DNA of 64,000 bases from Sphingomonas hankookensis. Lineage in GTDB: Bacteria > Pseudomonadota > Alphaproteobacteria > Sphingomonadales > Sphingomonadaceae. The notes beneath the pieces are model-generated. The model was not told the DNA's origin, made no database searches, and worked only from the letters and a program-made list of their open reading frames with translations. Location: positions 3,474,001-3,538,000 of the forward strand of contig NZ_CP117025.1 in NCBI RefSeq assembly GCF_028551275.1. The letters are read 5' to 3'. A program made the position numbers and the translations under genes. Of the stretch, positions 41,057 through 51,920 are shown piece after piece (position 1 is the stretch's first letter; each line of letters begins with the position of its first letter).

Positions 41057-41557
41057 ATGGAAGATCAGAACGACGCCACCGGCATCGACGCCTTTGCCAA
41101 TGGGGACGACAGCCAGCCGTCGGTCAACGTCATCACCCAGTACGTCAAGGACCTGTCGTTCGAGAATCCGAACGCGCCGGGCGTGTACCAGCTGCCGGGC
41201 AGCCCGAAGCTGGACGTGCAGTTCAACATCGGCGCGAACCAGGTCGGCGACGATGTCCATGAAGTCGTGCTTAAGATCGAGGCCCGGGCCGAGATCGAGG
41301 ATCAGGTGATGTATCTGGTCGACCTGTCGTTCGCCGGCCTGTTCGGCCTGCGCAACATTCCCGCCGAGCATCTCCAGCCGTTCCTGCTGGGTGAAGCGCC
41401 ACGCATCCTGTTCCCCTTCGCCCGCCGGGTGCTGGCCGATGCGGTGCGCGACGGCGGCTTCCCGCCGCTGATGCTGGAGCCGATCGACTTCGCGCAGCTG
41501 TATCTCAGCCAGGCCGAACAGCAGGCCGGGATGGGCGAGGTCGCCGGTCACGCCTGA
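41057..41557 (+). CDS. secB: Protein-export chaperone SecB
   Basis: 166 residues: PSVNVITQYVKDLSFENPNA, then KLDVQFNIGANQ, YLVDLSFAGLFGLRNIP and PFARRVLADAVRDGGFPPLM. These are standard SecB segments. It keeps preproteins unfolded and hands them to SecA. The first 20 residues are acidic and variable. It is divergent from the timA-like gene. Confidence 0.95.
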   Translation: MEDQNDATGIDAFANGDDSQPSVNVITQYVKDLSFENPNAPGVYQLPGSPKLDVQFNIGANQVGDDVHEVVLKIEARAEIEDQVMYLVDLSFAGLFGLRNIPAEHLQPFLLGEAPRILFPFARRVLADAVRDGGFPPLMLEPIDFAQLYLSQAEQQAGMGEVAGHA

Positions 41558-41620
41558 AGTCTTGGCGGCGGGGCTGACGGAAGTCCGATCGGCATTCAGA
41601 CCCTGACTGCCGCCCGCTTC

Positions 41621-41707
41621 CGTACCCCCGCGCAGGCGGGGGTCCAGAGCCAGGCAAGACGAAGGCTTGCGTATGTTGCCCTGAATCCCCGCCTGCGCGG
41701 GGATACG
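41621..41707. repeat. Palindromic repeat family A, full copy 3
   Basis: 87 bases with a left arm CGTACCCCCGCGCAGGCGGG and an imperfect right arm ending GCCTGCGCGGGGATACG. It lies 64 bases after the secB stop and 108 bases before murJ, in a gap (41558-41814) that holds nothing else recognisable. Confidence 0.85.
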
Positions 41708-41814
41708 CCAAGGGCTACTTCGCCGAGGTCTCGACCATGTCCGGGATGATGAACGTCGCGGCCCCTCGATCCAGAACGGCACCGGGAACACTGCATGTCG
41801 ATCGGCCCTAGGGC

Positions 41815-43395
41815 ATGAAACTCGCAAAATCGCTGGGATCGGTCGGCGGGCTGACGCTTGCCAGCCGGGTGCTGGCGCTGGTCCGCGATTCGCTGCAGGC
41901 GACGTTCGTCGGCGCGGGCTTCGCGTCGGATGCGTTCCTCGTCGCGTTCCGGCTGCCCAACATGTTCCGCGCGCTGTTCGCCGAAGGGGCGTTCAACGCC
42001 GCGTTCGTGCCGCTGTTCAACAAGAAGGTGGCCGAAGGCGACGAGGCCGCCGAGGGACAGGGGCTCAGCGCCGGCATCGCCTTTGCCCGCGACGTGCTCT
42101 CGGTGCTGCTGCCGGTGCTGATCGCGGCGACGGTGGTCATGCTGATCGCCGCTTGGCCGCTGACCTATTTGTTGTCGGGCGGGTTCAACGATCCGACGCC
42201 CGACCAGTTCGCCTATGCGGTCACGCTGTCGCGGATCACCATTCCCTATCTGTTGCTGATCTCGATCGTGTCCTTGCTGGGCGCGATCCTCAATTCGCTC
42301 GATAAATTCTGGGTGAATGCCGCCGCCCCGATCCTGCTCAACGTCGCGATGGTCGCAGGGCTGTTGTTCTTCCACGGGCCGGACGCCTATGCGACGGCGC
42401 GGGTGCAGGCATGGGCGGTGACGGCGGGCGGCGCGTTGCAGCTGGGCTGGCTGATGTTCGCCTGCCGCCGCGCGGGCGTGTCGCTCAAACCCCGCCGGCC
42501 GCGCATGACCGACGATGTGCGCGCGATGCTGAAGCTGATCGTGCCCGCCGCCGCCGGGGCGGGGGCGATGCAGTTCAACCTGGTCATATCCACCGCGCTG
42601 TCGGGCAAGCTGCTCGATGCCGGGTCGATCTCCTACATCTATTATGCCGACCGGCTGAACCAGCTGCCGCTGGGGCTGATCGGAATCGGGCTTGGCACCA
42701 TCCTGCTCCCCACCATTTCGCGCCAGTTGAGCCGCAAGGACGATGCGGGCGCGATGGATACGCAGAATCGCGGCATCGAACTGGCGCTGCTGCTGACGCT
42801 GCCCGCGACCATCGCGTTCCTGACCGTCGCCGAACCGATCATCCGCGCGCTGTTCCAGCATGGCGCGTTCGGGCCGGAGGATACGATCCGCTGCGCCCAG
42901 TCGCTCGCCGCCTTCTCGCTGGGACTCCCGGCCTATGTCCTGATCAAGGTGCTGACGCCGGGCTTCTATGCGCGGCAGGATACGCGGACGCCGGTGCGCT
43001 TCGCCATGTGGTCGATCGGGATCAACATCGTGCTGAACCTCGCGTTGATCCCGACCGTCGCCCATATCGGCCCGCCGCTGGCGACCGCCGTTGCCGCATG
43101 GGTCAATGTCGCGATGCTGTACGTCACGCTCAAACGGCGCGGCCATTTCGCGCTGGACCGGCAGCTGACCCATCGCCTGCCGCGCTTCGCCGTCGCCGCG
43201 CTGCTGATGGGGGCGGCGCTGTTCTTTGCCGATACGCTGGTCGCGCCGTGGACGACGGGGGCGGTCGTCACCCGCATCCTCGGCATGGTCGCCCTCGTCG
43301 GCGCGGGCGCGATCGTCTATGGCGTCGCCTGCCTTGCCACCGGAGCGTTCCGGCTGGCCGATCTTCGCGCGCTGCTCCGGCGGCGCGCCGCGTAA
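41815..43395 (+). CDS. murJ: Lipid II flippase MurJ
   Basis: 526 residues with about 14 transmembrane helices. The N-terminus LGSVGGLTLASRVLALVRDS and FRLPNMFRALFAEGAFNAAF are MurJ/MviN landmarks (conserved Arg and LFAEGA). It flips lipid-linked peptidoglycan precursor across the inner membrane. trpS follows 14 bases later, a common alphaproteobacterial pair. Confidence 0.94.
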   Translation: MKLAKSLGSVGGLTLASRVLALVRDSLQATFVGAGFASDAFLVAFRLPNMFRALFAEGAFNAAFVPLFNKKVAEGDEAAEGQGLSAGIAFARDVLSVLLPVLIAATVVMLIAAWPLTYLLSGGFNDPTPDQFAYAVTLSRITIPYLLLISIVSLLGAILNSLDKFWVNAAAPILLNVAMVAGLLFFHGPDAYATARVQAWAVTAGGALQLGWLMFACRRAGVSLKPRRPRMTDDVRAMLKLIVPAAAGAGAMQFNLVISTALSGKLLDAGSISYIYYADRLNQLPLGLIGIGLGTILLPTISRQLSRKDDAGAMDTQNRGIELALLLTLPATIAFLTVAEPIIRALFQHGAFGPEDTIRCAQSLAAFSLGLPAYVLIKVLTPGFYARQDTRTPVRFAMWSIGINIVLNLALIPTVAHIGPPLATAVAAWVNVAMLYVTLKRRGHFALDRQLTHRLPRFAVAALLMGAALFFADTLVAPWTTGAVVTRILGMVALVGAGAIVYGVACLATGAFRLADLRALLRRRAA

Positions 43396-43409
43396 CTAGG
43401 AACCCTGCA

Positions 43410-44414
43410 ATGCGTGTCGTCTCCGGCATCCAGACCACCGGCAATCTCCACCTCGGCAATTATCTGGGCGCGATCCGCAACTGGGTGCGGTTGCAGGACC
43501 GGATGGGCGCGGACGATGTGTGCCTGTTCTTCCTCGCCGACCTCCATGCGCTGACCGTCACGCAGGACCCAAAGGAACTGGCGTCGAACACGATCGAGAT
43601 GGCGGCGACCTTGCTGGCGGCGGGAATCGATCCCGACCGTTCGATCCTGTTCAACCAGGCGCGCGTGCCGGCGCATAGCGAGCTGGCCTGGATTCTCGGC
43701 GGCACGGCGCGGGTCGGCTGGCTCAACCGCATGACCCAGTGGAAGGACAAGGCCGGCAAGAACCGCGAAGGTGCCAGCGTCGGGCTGTTCACCTATCCGG
43801 TGCTGCAGGCCGCCGACATCTTGGCGTACAAGGCGACGCATGTGCCGGTCGGCGAGGACCAGAAGCAGCATCTGGAGCTGGCGCGCGATATCGCGACCAA
43901 GTTCAACCTCGATTTCGGGGTCGAGCTGTTCCCGCTGCCCGAACCGATGATCCCGGAGGATACGCCGCGGATCATGAGCCTGCGCGATGGTAGCGCCAAG
44001 ATGTCCAAGTCCGATCCCTCGGACATGAGCCGCATCAACCTGATCGATTCGGACGAGGCGATCGCGACCAAGTTCCGCAAGGCGAAGACCGACCCCGAAC
44101 CGCTTCCGTCCGAGGTCGCGGGGCTGGCGGAACGGCCCGAGGCGCGCAACCTCGTCACCATCTATGCCGCACTGTCGGGACAGACGCCGCAGGACGTGCT
44201 CGGGCAGTTCGGCGGACAGGGATTCGGCGCGTTCAAGCCGGCGCTGGCCGATCTGGCGGTGGCGAAGCTGGGGCCGATCCGCGACCGGCTGGTCGCGCTG
44301 CTCGACGACCGGGTGGCGGTCGGCGCGACGCTGGCCAAGGGCGCGGCCAGGGCCGAGGCGCTGGCGCGGCCGACGCTGCTGGCGGCGCAGCAGGCGCTCG
44401 GCCTGCAAGTCTGA
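43410..44414 (+). CDS. trpS: Tryptophan-tRNA ligase
   Basis: 334 residues. Class I motifs: TTGNLHLGNYLGAI (HIGH variant) and SAKMSKSDPSD (KMSKS). FLADLHALT, YPVLQAADILAYKA and PVGEDQKQHLELARDIA are characteristic. It charges tRNA-Trp. ATG 43410 follows murJ by 14 bases with CTAGGAACC as a weak ribosome binding site. Confidence 0.95.
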   Translation: MRVVSGIQTTGNLHLGNYLGAIRNWVRLQDRMGADDVCLFFLADLHALTVTQDPKELASNTIEMAATLLAAGIDPDRSILFNQARVPAHSELAWILGGTARVGWLNRMTQWKDKAGKNREGASVGLFTYPVLQAADILAYKATHVPVGEDQKQHLELARDIATKFNLDFGVELFPLPEPMIPEDTPRIMSLRDGSAKMSKSDPSDMSRINLIDSDEAIATKFRKAKTDPEPLPSEVAGLAERPEARNLVTIYAALSGQTPQDVLGQFGGQGFGAFKPALADLAVAKLGPIRDRLVALLDDRVAVGATLAKGAARAEALARPTLLAAQQALGLQV

Positions 44415-44434
44415 GCCTGATTTCACTGTCATAG

Positions 44435-46114
<1,680 letters not shown>

Positions 46115-46120
46115 GAAATT

Positions 46121-46279
46121 GGGTTCACGCGGAGGCGCGGAGGCGCGGAGGGAGTGCGATCGGGGCACCTCCTCCGCGATCGGGAGATGCTTGCGCTAGC
46201 GATAGCCCTAGGGGTGAGGCTGCTGCCGCGGCAAGGCGCCTGCCCGACGCGCACACGCTCCGCGCCTCCGCGTGAACCC
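46121..46279. repeat. Palindromic repeat family C
   Basis: A perfect 22-base inverted repeat bounds this element: GGGTTCACGCGGAGGCGCGG plus AG at 46121-46142 and its complement at 46258-46279. The interior also holds a smaller GGCGCGGAGG repetition. It sits 7 bases after the pgm stop, in the convergent gap with dnaA. Confidence 0.85.
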
Positions 46280-46301
46280 TTCTGCCCCCTTCCCCCGCAA
46301 T

Positions 46302-46422
46302 CCGTTCGGTTCGAGCAGCTTCGAGCTTGTCGAGAAGCGTCTGTCGAGAACTTGGTCGTTTGGGGCACCCCCTTCTCGACTTCGGTTCTCAACAGGCTCG
46401 AACCTGCGCTCGAAGCAAACGG
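46302..46422. repeat. Palindromic repeat family D (related to B)
   Basis: Left arm CCGTTCGGTTCGAGCAGC followed by TTCGAGCTTGTCGAGAAG; the right arm begins CTTCTCGACTTCGG, contains CAACAGGCTCGAACCTG and ends AAGCAAACGG. Pairing is imperfect. The TTCGAGCTTGTCGA core recalls family B. Together with family C it occupies the 330-base gap 46115-46444 between the pgm and dnaA stops; nothing else is seen there. Confidence 0.75.
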
Positions 46423-46444
46423 CAGTGGCGTTGGGTAAGGGGCT

Positions 46445-47869
46445 TCAGCCTTCGAGCGAGCGCATCAGCGTACGGACCGCCGCGTCGATTTCGCGATCCA
46501 CCCCACGCAGTTCCTCGATCCGCCGAACCGCATGGATCACGGTCGAATGGTCGCGATTGCCGAACTTGCGGCCGATCTCCGGCAGCGACCGGGTGGTCAG
46601 CCGCTTGGCGAGATACATCGCCACCTGACGCGGTCGCGCGATCACCTGTGCGCGGCGCGCCGATACCAGGTCGAGCTGCTTCACCTCGAAATGCGCTGAT
46701 ACCGCGCGCTGGATATCGTCGATCGTAACCCGCTTGGCCGGCCCCGCCAGCATCTCGCCCAGCGTCGCATGGGCAAACGCCATGTCGATCGTCTCACCGG
46801 TCAGCGAGGCATAGGCGACAAGGCGGTTGAGCGCGCCTTCCAGCTCGCGCACGCTGCCGCGAATCCGCCCGGCGAGCAGGTCGATCACATCCTCCGGCAC
46901 CGCGGTACCCGGCACCTCGGCCAGCTTGGCGGCCAGGATTTCGTGACGCAGCTCGGTTTCGGGCGTCTTGATATCGGCGACCAGACCGCCGCCCAGCCGC
47001 GACAGCAGCCGCGGGTCGATCCCGTCGAGCAGCGCCGGCGAGCGGTCGCAGGCGATCACCACCCGCTTGCCCGCGTCCATGAACGCGTTGATCGTGTGGA
47101 GGCATTCCTCCTGCGTGGCGTCCTTCCCGGCAACGAACTGCAGGTCGTCGATCATCAGCAGGTCGACGCCGCGCAGCCGCGCCTTGAAGCTGTGCGTGTC
47201 GCGCGCGCGCATCGCCGCGACGAATTCGAACATGAACCGCTCGGCCGGCAGATAGACCGCGCTCGCACCCGGATCGGCCTCGAGGAAGGCATGGCCGATG
47301 GCGTGCATCAGGTGCGTCTTGCCCAAGCCCGTGGCGCTGTGGAGGAACAGCGGGCTGAAACGCGGCACGCCCGGTTCGGCCAGCGCCTTAGCCGCGTTGA
47401 ACGCCACGCGATTCGACGGCGCGACCACGAACCGGTCGAATCGATAGCGCGGGTCGAACGCCGGACGCTCGGCCGGGGCACGCTGCGGCACGGCGGGCAT
47501 CGGTGCGGCGGCGGCCGCCGCCATCAGCGGCAACGGCGCTTCGGCCGGTGCCGAATCGAACAACGGAGCGGGCGGAACGATTCGGGTGGGCAAGGCGGTG
47601 GCGGTTTCGACGGTGACGTCACGGACATGGGGCAGCTGGGCACGGAATTCATGCGCCAAGCGCTCGGCATAATGGTTGCGGACCCAATCGGTCATGAAGG
47701 CCGATGGCAGCGTCAGGCGGACCACGCCGTCGCCATCGGGCGCGACCAGCTCCATCGGCTTCAACCACCGGTCGAACAGTCGCTGCCCGGCGGACACGCG
47801 CAGGTTCTGGCGCACGCGGGCCCAAGCCGCTGCCACCTCCACCTGTTCATGATCCACCGGCATCGTCAC
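46445..47869 (-). CDS. dnaA: Chromosomal replication initiator DnaA
   Basis: 474 residues. Domain I (about 10-80) reads AWARVRQNLRVSAGQRLFDR; a Pro/Ala linker follows. The AAA domain has FLHSATGLGKTHLMHAIGHA, where the first Gly of the usual Walker A is Ser, and LLMIDDLQFVAGKDATQEEC as Walker B. Domain IV has VSARRAQVIARPRQVAMYLA and the DNA-binding KFGNRDHSTVIHAVRRIEEL. It opens the replication origin. Preceded by a long gene-poor region and rpsT. Confidence 0.95.
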   Translation of the reverse strand: MTMPVDHEQVEVAAAWARVRQNLRVSAGQRLFDRWLKPMELVAPDGDGVVRLTLPSAFMTDWVRNHYAERLAHEFRAQLPHVRDVTVETATALPTRIVPPAPLFDSAPAEAPLPLMAAAAAAPMPAVPQRAPAERPAFDPRYRFDRFVVAPSNRVAFNAAKALAEPGVPRFSPLFLHSATGLGKTHLMHAIGHAFLEADPGASAVYLPAERFMFEFVAAMRARDTHSFKARLRGVDLLMIDDLQFVAGKDATQEECLHTINAFMDAGKRVVIACDRSPALLDGIDPRLLSRLGGGLVADIKTPETELRHEILAAKLAEVPGTAVPEDVIDLLAGRIRGSVRELEGALNRLVAYASLTGETIDMAFAHATLGEMLAGPAKRVTIDDIQRAVSAHFEVKQLDLVSARRAQVIARPRQVAMYLAKRLTTRSLPEIGRKFGNRDHSTVIHAVRRIEELRGVDREIDAAVRTLMRSLEG

Positions 47870-48341
47870 TGAAACATACCTCTCCCGCGCCGGGAAGCAT
47901 GCCTCCCGGCCCTGTCGGTCCGTCGTCTAAAAATCCCCCCTCGACCGCGCCGAAGCGTCGGTCGCACGCGAAGATTCGCGTGGGCCCCTGCTCGCCACGA
48001 GTGCGTCGGGGAGTGCTGTTTAGGAACCGGAATGCGCTTCGATCAAGTCATCAAACCGAAATAAAGGCAGTTGACACGCCCCCAGCCGCAGAAATGCGTC
48101 GGATTTCTTTTTTATGGTTCAATAACAATATGTTAAGCGCAAGTTCGCGCCGTGAATCAGCGGAATCCTAGGATTTCCGCCATTTCCCGAAGGCTTGATT
48201 CGACGTGGGCTCGCGGAACCAATTTGGGGATGGTTGGCCGGCATCGATACCATAGCGCGCTTGGCATAGGCCGAACGCAACAAACCCCGCCGGCGCTATG
48301 GCCGACGGGGTATCCTGCTTGCCGACAATGGCCTTACGCGA
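47870..48341. other. Gene-free region upstream of dnaA
   Basis: 472 bases with no supported gene. It is markedly AT-richer than its surroundings at 48050-48140 (TTTCTTTTTTATGGTTCAAT; AACAATATGTTAAGC). On the minus strand TTGATC (48043-48048) and TAAACA (48020-48025) spaced about 17 could be a dnaA promoter. No TTATNCACA DnaA box was found by eye on either strand, so it is not called an origin. Confidence 0.5.
48284..48311 (-). terminator. Terminator after rpsT
   Basis: Read on the minus strand: CCCCGTCGGC pairs with GCCGGCGGGG (one mismatch) around CATAGC-type loop, then GGGGTTTGTTG. It begins 31 bases beyond the rpsT stop at 48342. Confidence 0.72.
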
Positions 48342-48605
48342 TCAGGCGATCGCGCCGACGGCCTTGGTCAGACGCGAGAACTTGCGGCTCGCGGTGTTCT
48401 TGTGCAGCACGCCCTTGGCGACGCCACGGGCCAGTTCCGGCTGGACGTTCGCCAGCGCGGTGGTGGCTGCTTCGCGGTCGCCGGCGACGATCGCTGCCTC
48501 GACCTTCTTCACGAAGGTACGGATGCGGCCGACGCGCGCACCATTGATTTCCGCACGACGCGCATTGCGCCGGATACGCTTCTTCGCCTGTGGCGTATTC
48601 GCCAT
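48342..48605 (-). CDS. rpsT: 30S ribosomal protein S20
   Basis: 87 residues: [36 protein letters not shown], and [20 protein letters not shown] at the end, all standard S20 segments. It lies between mutM and dnaA, the normal alphaproteobacterial order. Confidence 0.96.
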   Translation of the reverse strand: MANTPQAKKRIRRNARRAEINGARVGRIRTFVKKVEAAIVAGDREAATTALANVQPELARGVAKGVLHKNTASRKFSRLTKAVGAIA

Positions 48606-48698
48606 GCCGTCCTCGACTCTCGCAAATGATTGGTGCCGATCGAGTAGATCCCGACCGGAGAAGGTGCGCCCCTTAAACGCTTAAGCCCGCGCGGTCAA

Positions 48699-49511
48699 CT
48701 ATTGCTGGCATGTCCGGCACCAGAAGGTGGAGCGCCCGCCATCGACCCGGCGCTCGACCGTGCCGCCGCACGGACACCGCTCGCCTTCCCGGCCATAGAC
48801 CCGGAATTGCTTCGAAAAATAGCCGAGCTCGCCGTCCGGCCGGGCATAGTCGCGCAGGGTCGACCCGCCCGCCTCGATCGCTGACAACAGCACCGCGCGA
48901 GTCGCATCGACCAGTGCCGCGAGCCGTTCGGGCGCGATCTGTCCTGCCGGCCGGGTGGGGGCGATTCGCGCGACGTTCAGCGCCTCGCAGACATAGATAT
49001 TGCCGAGTCCCGCGACGATCCGCTGGTCGAGCAGCAGCAGCTTCACCGGCGCGATCCGCCCGGCGAAGCGGCGTTCCAGATGCTCGGCGGTGAAGTCCGG
49101 TCCCAACGGCTCGGGCCCCAAGGCGAGGAACGGCGGCCATGCCGGCACCTCGGCGGTCGGCATCAGGTCGACCGAACCGAAGCGGCGCGGGTCGTTCAGC
49201 ACCACCTGCCGCCCCGCCGCCGTTTCCAGCACGAGATGATCGTGGACCAGCGGCTCCTCCGGGTCGACCCGCCAGCGCCCCGACATGCCGAGGTGGAAGA
49301 TGAAGCTGTCGCCGCGATCGGTATCGATCAGCCCATATTTGGCCCGGCGCGAAAGACCGGTCACCGTCGCCCCGGTCAGCCGCTGGCCCAGATCGACCGG
49401 TATCGCCCGACGCAGGTCGGCGCGGTTGGCGACGACGCGGGTCAGCCGCTGGCCGTGCAGCACGGGGGCGAGGCCCCGGACGGTGGTTTCGACTTCGGGC
49501 AGTTCGGGCAT
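48699..49511 (-). CDS. mutM: Formamidopyrimidine-DNA glycosylase
   Basis: 270 residues. MPELPEVETTVRGL gives the N-terminal catalytic Pro and Glu. FHLGMSGRWRV, LNDPRRFGSVDL, QRIVAGLGNIYVCEAL and a C-terminal zinc finger (CPCGGTVERR ... FWCRTCQQ) are all present. It removes 8-oxoguanine and cuts at abasic sites. ATG 49511 is fixed by the need for Pro2. It is divergent from ubiE. Confidence 0.95.
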   Translation of the reverse strand: MPELPEVETTVRGLAPVLHGQRLTRVVANRADLRRAIPVDLGQRLTGATVTGLSRRAKYGLIDTDRGDSFIFHLGMSGRWRVDPEEPLVHDHLVLETAAGRQVVLNDPRRFGSVDLMPTAEVPAWPPFLALGPEPLGPDFTAEHLERRFAGRIAPVKLLLLDQRIVAGLGNIYVCEALNVARIAPTRPAGQIAPERLAALVDATRAVLLSAIEAGGSTLRDYARPDGELGYFSKQFRVYGREGERCPCGGTVERRVDGGRSTFWCRTCQQ

Positions 49512-49603
49512 GGGATCCTGACGATCGGGACGGTACGCCCCTTGGTGCAAAGAAAGCTAGGTTCGGTTTGCCCCCGCCACAAGGCGCGGCTAGGGCTGTG
49601 CCC

Positions 49604-50335
49604 ATGAACGACACGGTATCCTTCGGTTACGAAGACGTAGCCCCCGATGAGAAGACGCGGCGCGTCGGCGATGTGTTCGCGAGCGTCGCTGCCCGCTACG
49701 ACCTGATGAACGACGCCATGTCGGGGGGCATGCACCGGTTGTGGAAGGACCGGTTCGTCGCGCGGGTGAAGCCGGGCAAGGGCGAATCGATCCTCGACAT
49801 GGCCGGCGGCACCGGCGACATCGCGTTCCGCATGGCGAAGCACGGCGCGGCCATCACCGTCGCCGACATCAACCCGGCGATGCTGGGCGTCGGCATGGAA
49901 CGCGCCGAAAAGCGCGGGATCGACGGCCTCGTCTGGTCCGAACAGAATGCCGAGACGCTGGATTTCGCCGATCGCAGCTTCGATGCGTACACGATCGCGT
50001 TCGGCATCCGCAACGTGACCGACATCCCCAAGGCCCTGCGCGAAGCGCACCGCGTGCTGAAGCGCGGCGGGCGGTTCTTCTGCCTCGAATTCTCGACCGT
50101 CACCTGGCCGGGCTTTGCCGATGTGTACGACCAATATTCGCACAAGCTGGTGCCAAAGCTCGGCAAGCTGCTGGCGAATGACGAGGACAGCTATCGCTAC
50201 CTGATCGAATCGATCCGGCGCTTTCCCGACATGCCGACCTTCGAGCGAATGATCGCCGATGCGGGCTTCATCCGCACCCGGGTCGAACCGATCATGGGCG
50301 GGCTGGTCGCGATCCATAGCGGGTGGAAGATTTGA
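49604..50335 (+). CDS. ubiE: Ubiquinone/menaquinone methyltransferase
   Basis: 243 residues. Motifs: FASVAARYDLMNDAMSGGMH, SAM-binding ILDMAGGTGDIAFRMA, AFGIRNVTDIPKALREAHRV and FFCLEFSTVTWP. It methylates the ring in ubiquinone synthesis. ATG 49604 follows TAGGGCTGTG. ubiB follows after 52 bases containing a repeat arm. Confidence 0.94.
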   Translation: MNDTVSFGYEDVAPDEKTRRVGDVFASVAARYDLMNDAMSGGMHRLWKDRFVARVKPGKGESILDMAGGTGDIAFRMAKHGAAITVADINPAMLGVGMERAEKRGIDGLVWSEQNAETLDFADRSFDAYTIAFGIRNVTDIPKALREAHRVLKRGGRFFCLEFSTVTWPGFADVYDQYSHKLVPKLGKLLANDEDSYRYLIESIRRFPDMPTFERMIADAGFIRTRVEPIMGGLVAIHSGWKI

Positions 50336-50349
50336 TGCCGAAGGCATCA

Positions 50350-50376
50350 AACCCCCGCGCAGGCGGGGCTCCAGGG
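50350..50376. repeat. Single arm of palindromic repeat A between ubiE and ubiB
   Basis: ACCCCCGCGCAGGCGGGGCT followed by CCAGGGC matches the left arm of the 86-base elements. A short stem (CCCCGC / GCGGGG) can form. It lies in the 52-base spacer upstream of the ubiB ribosome binding site. Confidence 0.7.
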
Positions 50377-50387
50377 CCAAAGGCAGC

Positions 50388-51920
50388 ATGACCTCGACGC
50401 TCACCCACACATGGCGCATCCTGAAATGGGGCCGCACGCTGGCGCGGCACGGCGCGCTGATCGATATCGAGCGCAACCCGCGCACGCCGCCGCGCCTGCG
50501 CCGCGTGGTGCGCCTTGCCCGGTTCGGCGCGCGCGTGCCGAAGACCCCGCGCTATGCCGAGGCGTTCGCCGCGCTGGGTCCGGCGGCGATCAAGCTCGGC
50601 CAGACGCTCGCCACCCGCCCCGATCTGGTCGGCGAGGCGGTCGCGCAGGATCTGCTGTCGCTGCAGGACGCCCTGCCCCCGCTGCCCTGGGACGTGGTGC
50701 GCCCGGCGATCGAATCGGGCCTGGGCCAGCCGATCGAGGCGCTGTTCGCCTCCATCGAGGAAAGCCCGGTCGGTGCCGCCTCGATCGCGCAGGTCCACCG
50801 CGCGATCACCACCGATGGCCGCCGCGTCGCGGTCAAGGTGCTGCGGCCGGGCGTCGAGGCGCAGTTCTTCGACGCGATCGACACCTATGAATGGGCCGCC
50901 GCCCGGCTGGAGACGATGGGCGGCGAGCTGAAGCGTCTGCGCCCGCGCCTCGTCATCGAAACGATGAAGCGCTGGACCGCGCGCGAACTCGACCTGCGTC
51001 GCGAAGCCGCCTCCGCCTCCGAACTGGCCGACGGCATGGAGGCCGAGCCCGACTTCACCGTCCCCGCGATCGATTGGCAGCGCACCACGTCCAAGGTGCT
51101 GACCACCGAATGGATCGACGGGATCAAGCTGTCGAACCGCCCCGCGCTGATCGCCGCCGGCCATGACCTGAACGCGATGGCGACCCGCCTCGTCCGCGCC
51201 TTCCTGCGACAGGCGATCGCCGACGGCTTCTTCCATGCCGACATGCACCAGGGCAATTTGTTCGCCTTGCCCGACGGGCGCATCGCCGCGATCGATTTCG
51301 GCATCATGGGCCGGATCGACCGGCGCGCGCGGGTGTGGCTGGCGGAGATTCTCTACGGCCTGATCACCGGCGACTATAAGCGCGTCGCGGAAATCCATTT
51401 CGAAGCGGGCTATGTGCCGGCGCACCACAATGTCGCCGAATTCGCCACCGCCCTGCGCGCGGTGGGCGAACCGATGCGCGGCCTGGCGGTCAAGGACATG
51501 TCGGTCGGCATGATGCTCGATTCGCTGTTCAACATCACCCGCGATTTCGACATGCAGACCCAGCCGCACCTGTTGCTGCTGCAAAAGACGATGGTGATGG
51601 TGGAGGGGGTTGCGACCGCGCTCGATCCCGATATCAACCTGTGGGAGACGGCGGCACCGTTCGTGCGCGGCTGGATCCGCGACGAGCTGGGGCCGGAGGC
51701 GATGGTCGCCGACCGCATCGTCACCGACCTGCGCACCTTTGCCCGGCTGCCCGACCTGATCCGCAATATCGAGGCACGCTATCCCGCCCCCGGCGGCGCC
51801 CCGCCCTCTCCGCCGCTGCCCGATATCGCGGTGGTGAAGGTCGGCGGCGGTTGGCGCTATGGCCTCGTCGCCCTGGCGAGCGGAGCGGCCGGCGCGGCGC
51901 TGGTACAGCTGCTGGGATGA
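50388..51920 (+). CDS. ubiB: UbiB-type atypical kinase/ATPase for ubiquinone synthesis
   Basis: 510 residues. The ABC1/ADCK signature AALGPAAIKLGQTLATRPDL (KxGQ), the Ala-rich loop VGAASIAQVHRA, GRRVAVKVLRPGV, GFFHADMHQGNLF and IAAIDFGIMGRID are all visible. C-terminal hydrophobic tail (YGLVALASGAAGAALVQLLG) anchors it in the membrane. It supports late steps of ubiquinone assembly. ATG 50388 follows AAAGG. The stop overlaps the next start (ATGA). Confidence 0.94.
   Translation: MTSTLTHTWRILKWGRTLARHGALIDIERNPRTPPRLRRVVRLARFGARVPKTPRYAEAFAALGPAAIKLGQTLATRPDLVGEAVAQDLLSLQDALPPLPWDVVRPAIESGLGQPIEALFASIEESPVGAASIAQVHRAITTDGRRVAVKVLRPGVEAQFFDAIDTYEWAAARLETMGGELKRLRPRLVIETMKRWTARELDLRREAASASELADGMEAEPDFTVPAIDWQRTTSKVLTTEWIDGIKLSNRPALIAAGHDLNAMATRLVRAFLRQAIADGFFHADMHQGNLFALPDGRIAAIDFGIMGRIDRRARVWLAEILYGLITGDYKRVAEIHFEAGYVPAHHNVAEFATALRAVGEPMRGLAVKDMSVGMMLDSLFNITRDFDMQTQPHLLLLQKTMVMVEGVATALDPDINLWETAAPFVRGWIRDELGPEAMVADRIVTDLRTFARLPDLIRNIEARYPAPGGAPPSPPLPDIAVVKVGGGWRYGLVALASGAAGAALVQLLG

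Noticed and set aside
47870..48341. Replication origin
   Set aside because: No TTATNCACA boxes seen by eye on either strand; only the gene neighbourhood and AT-richness suggest it.
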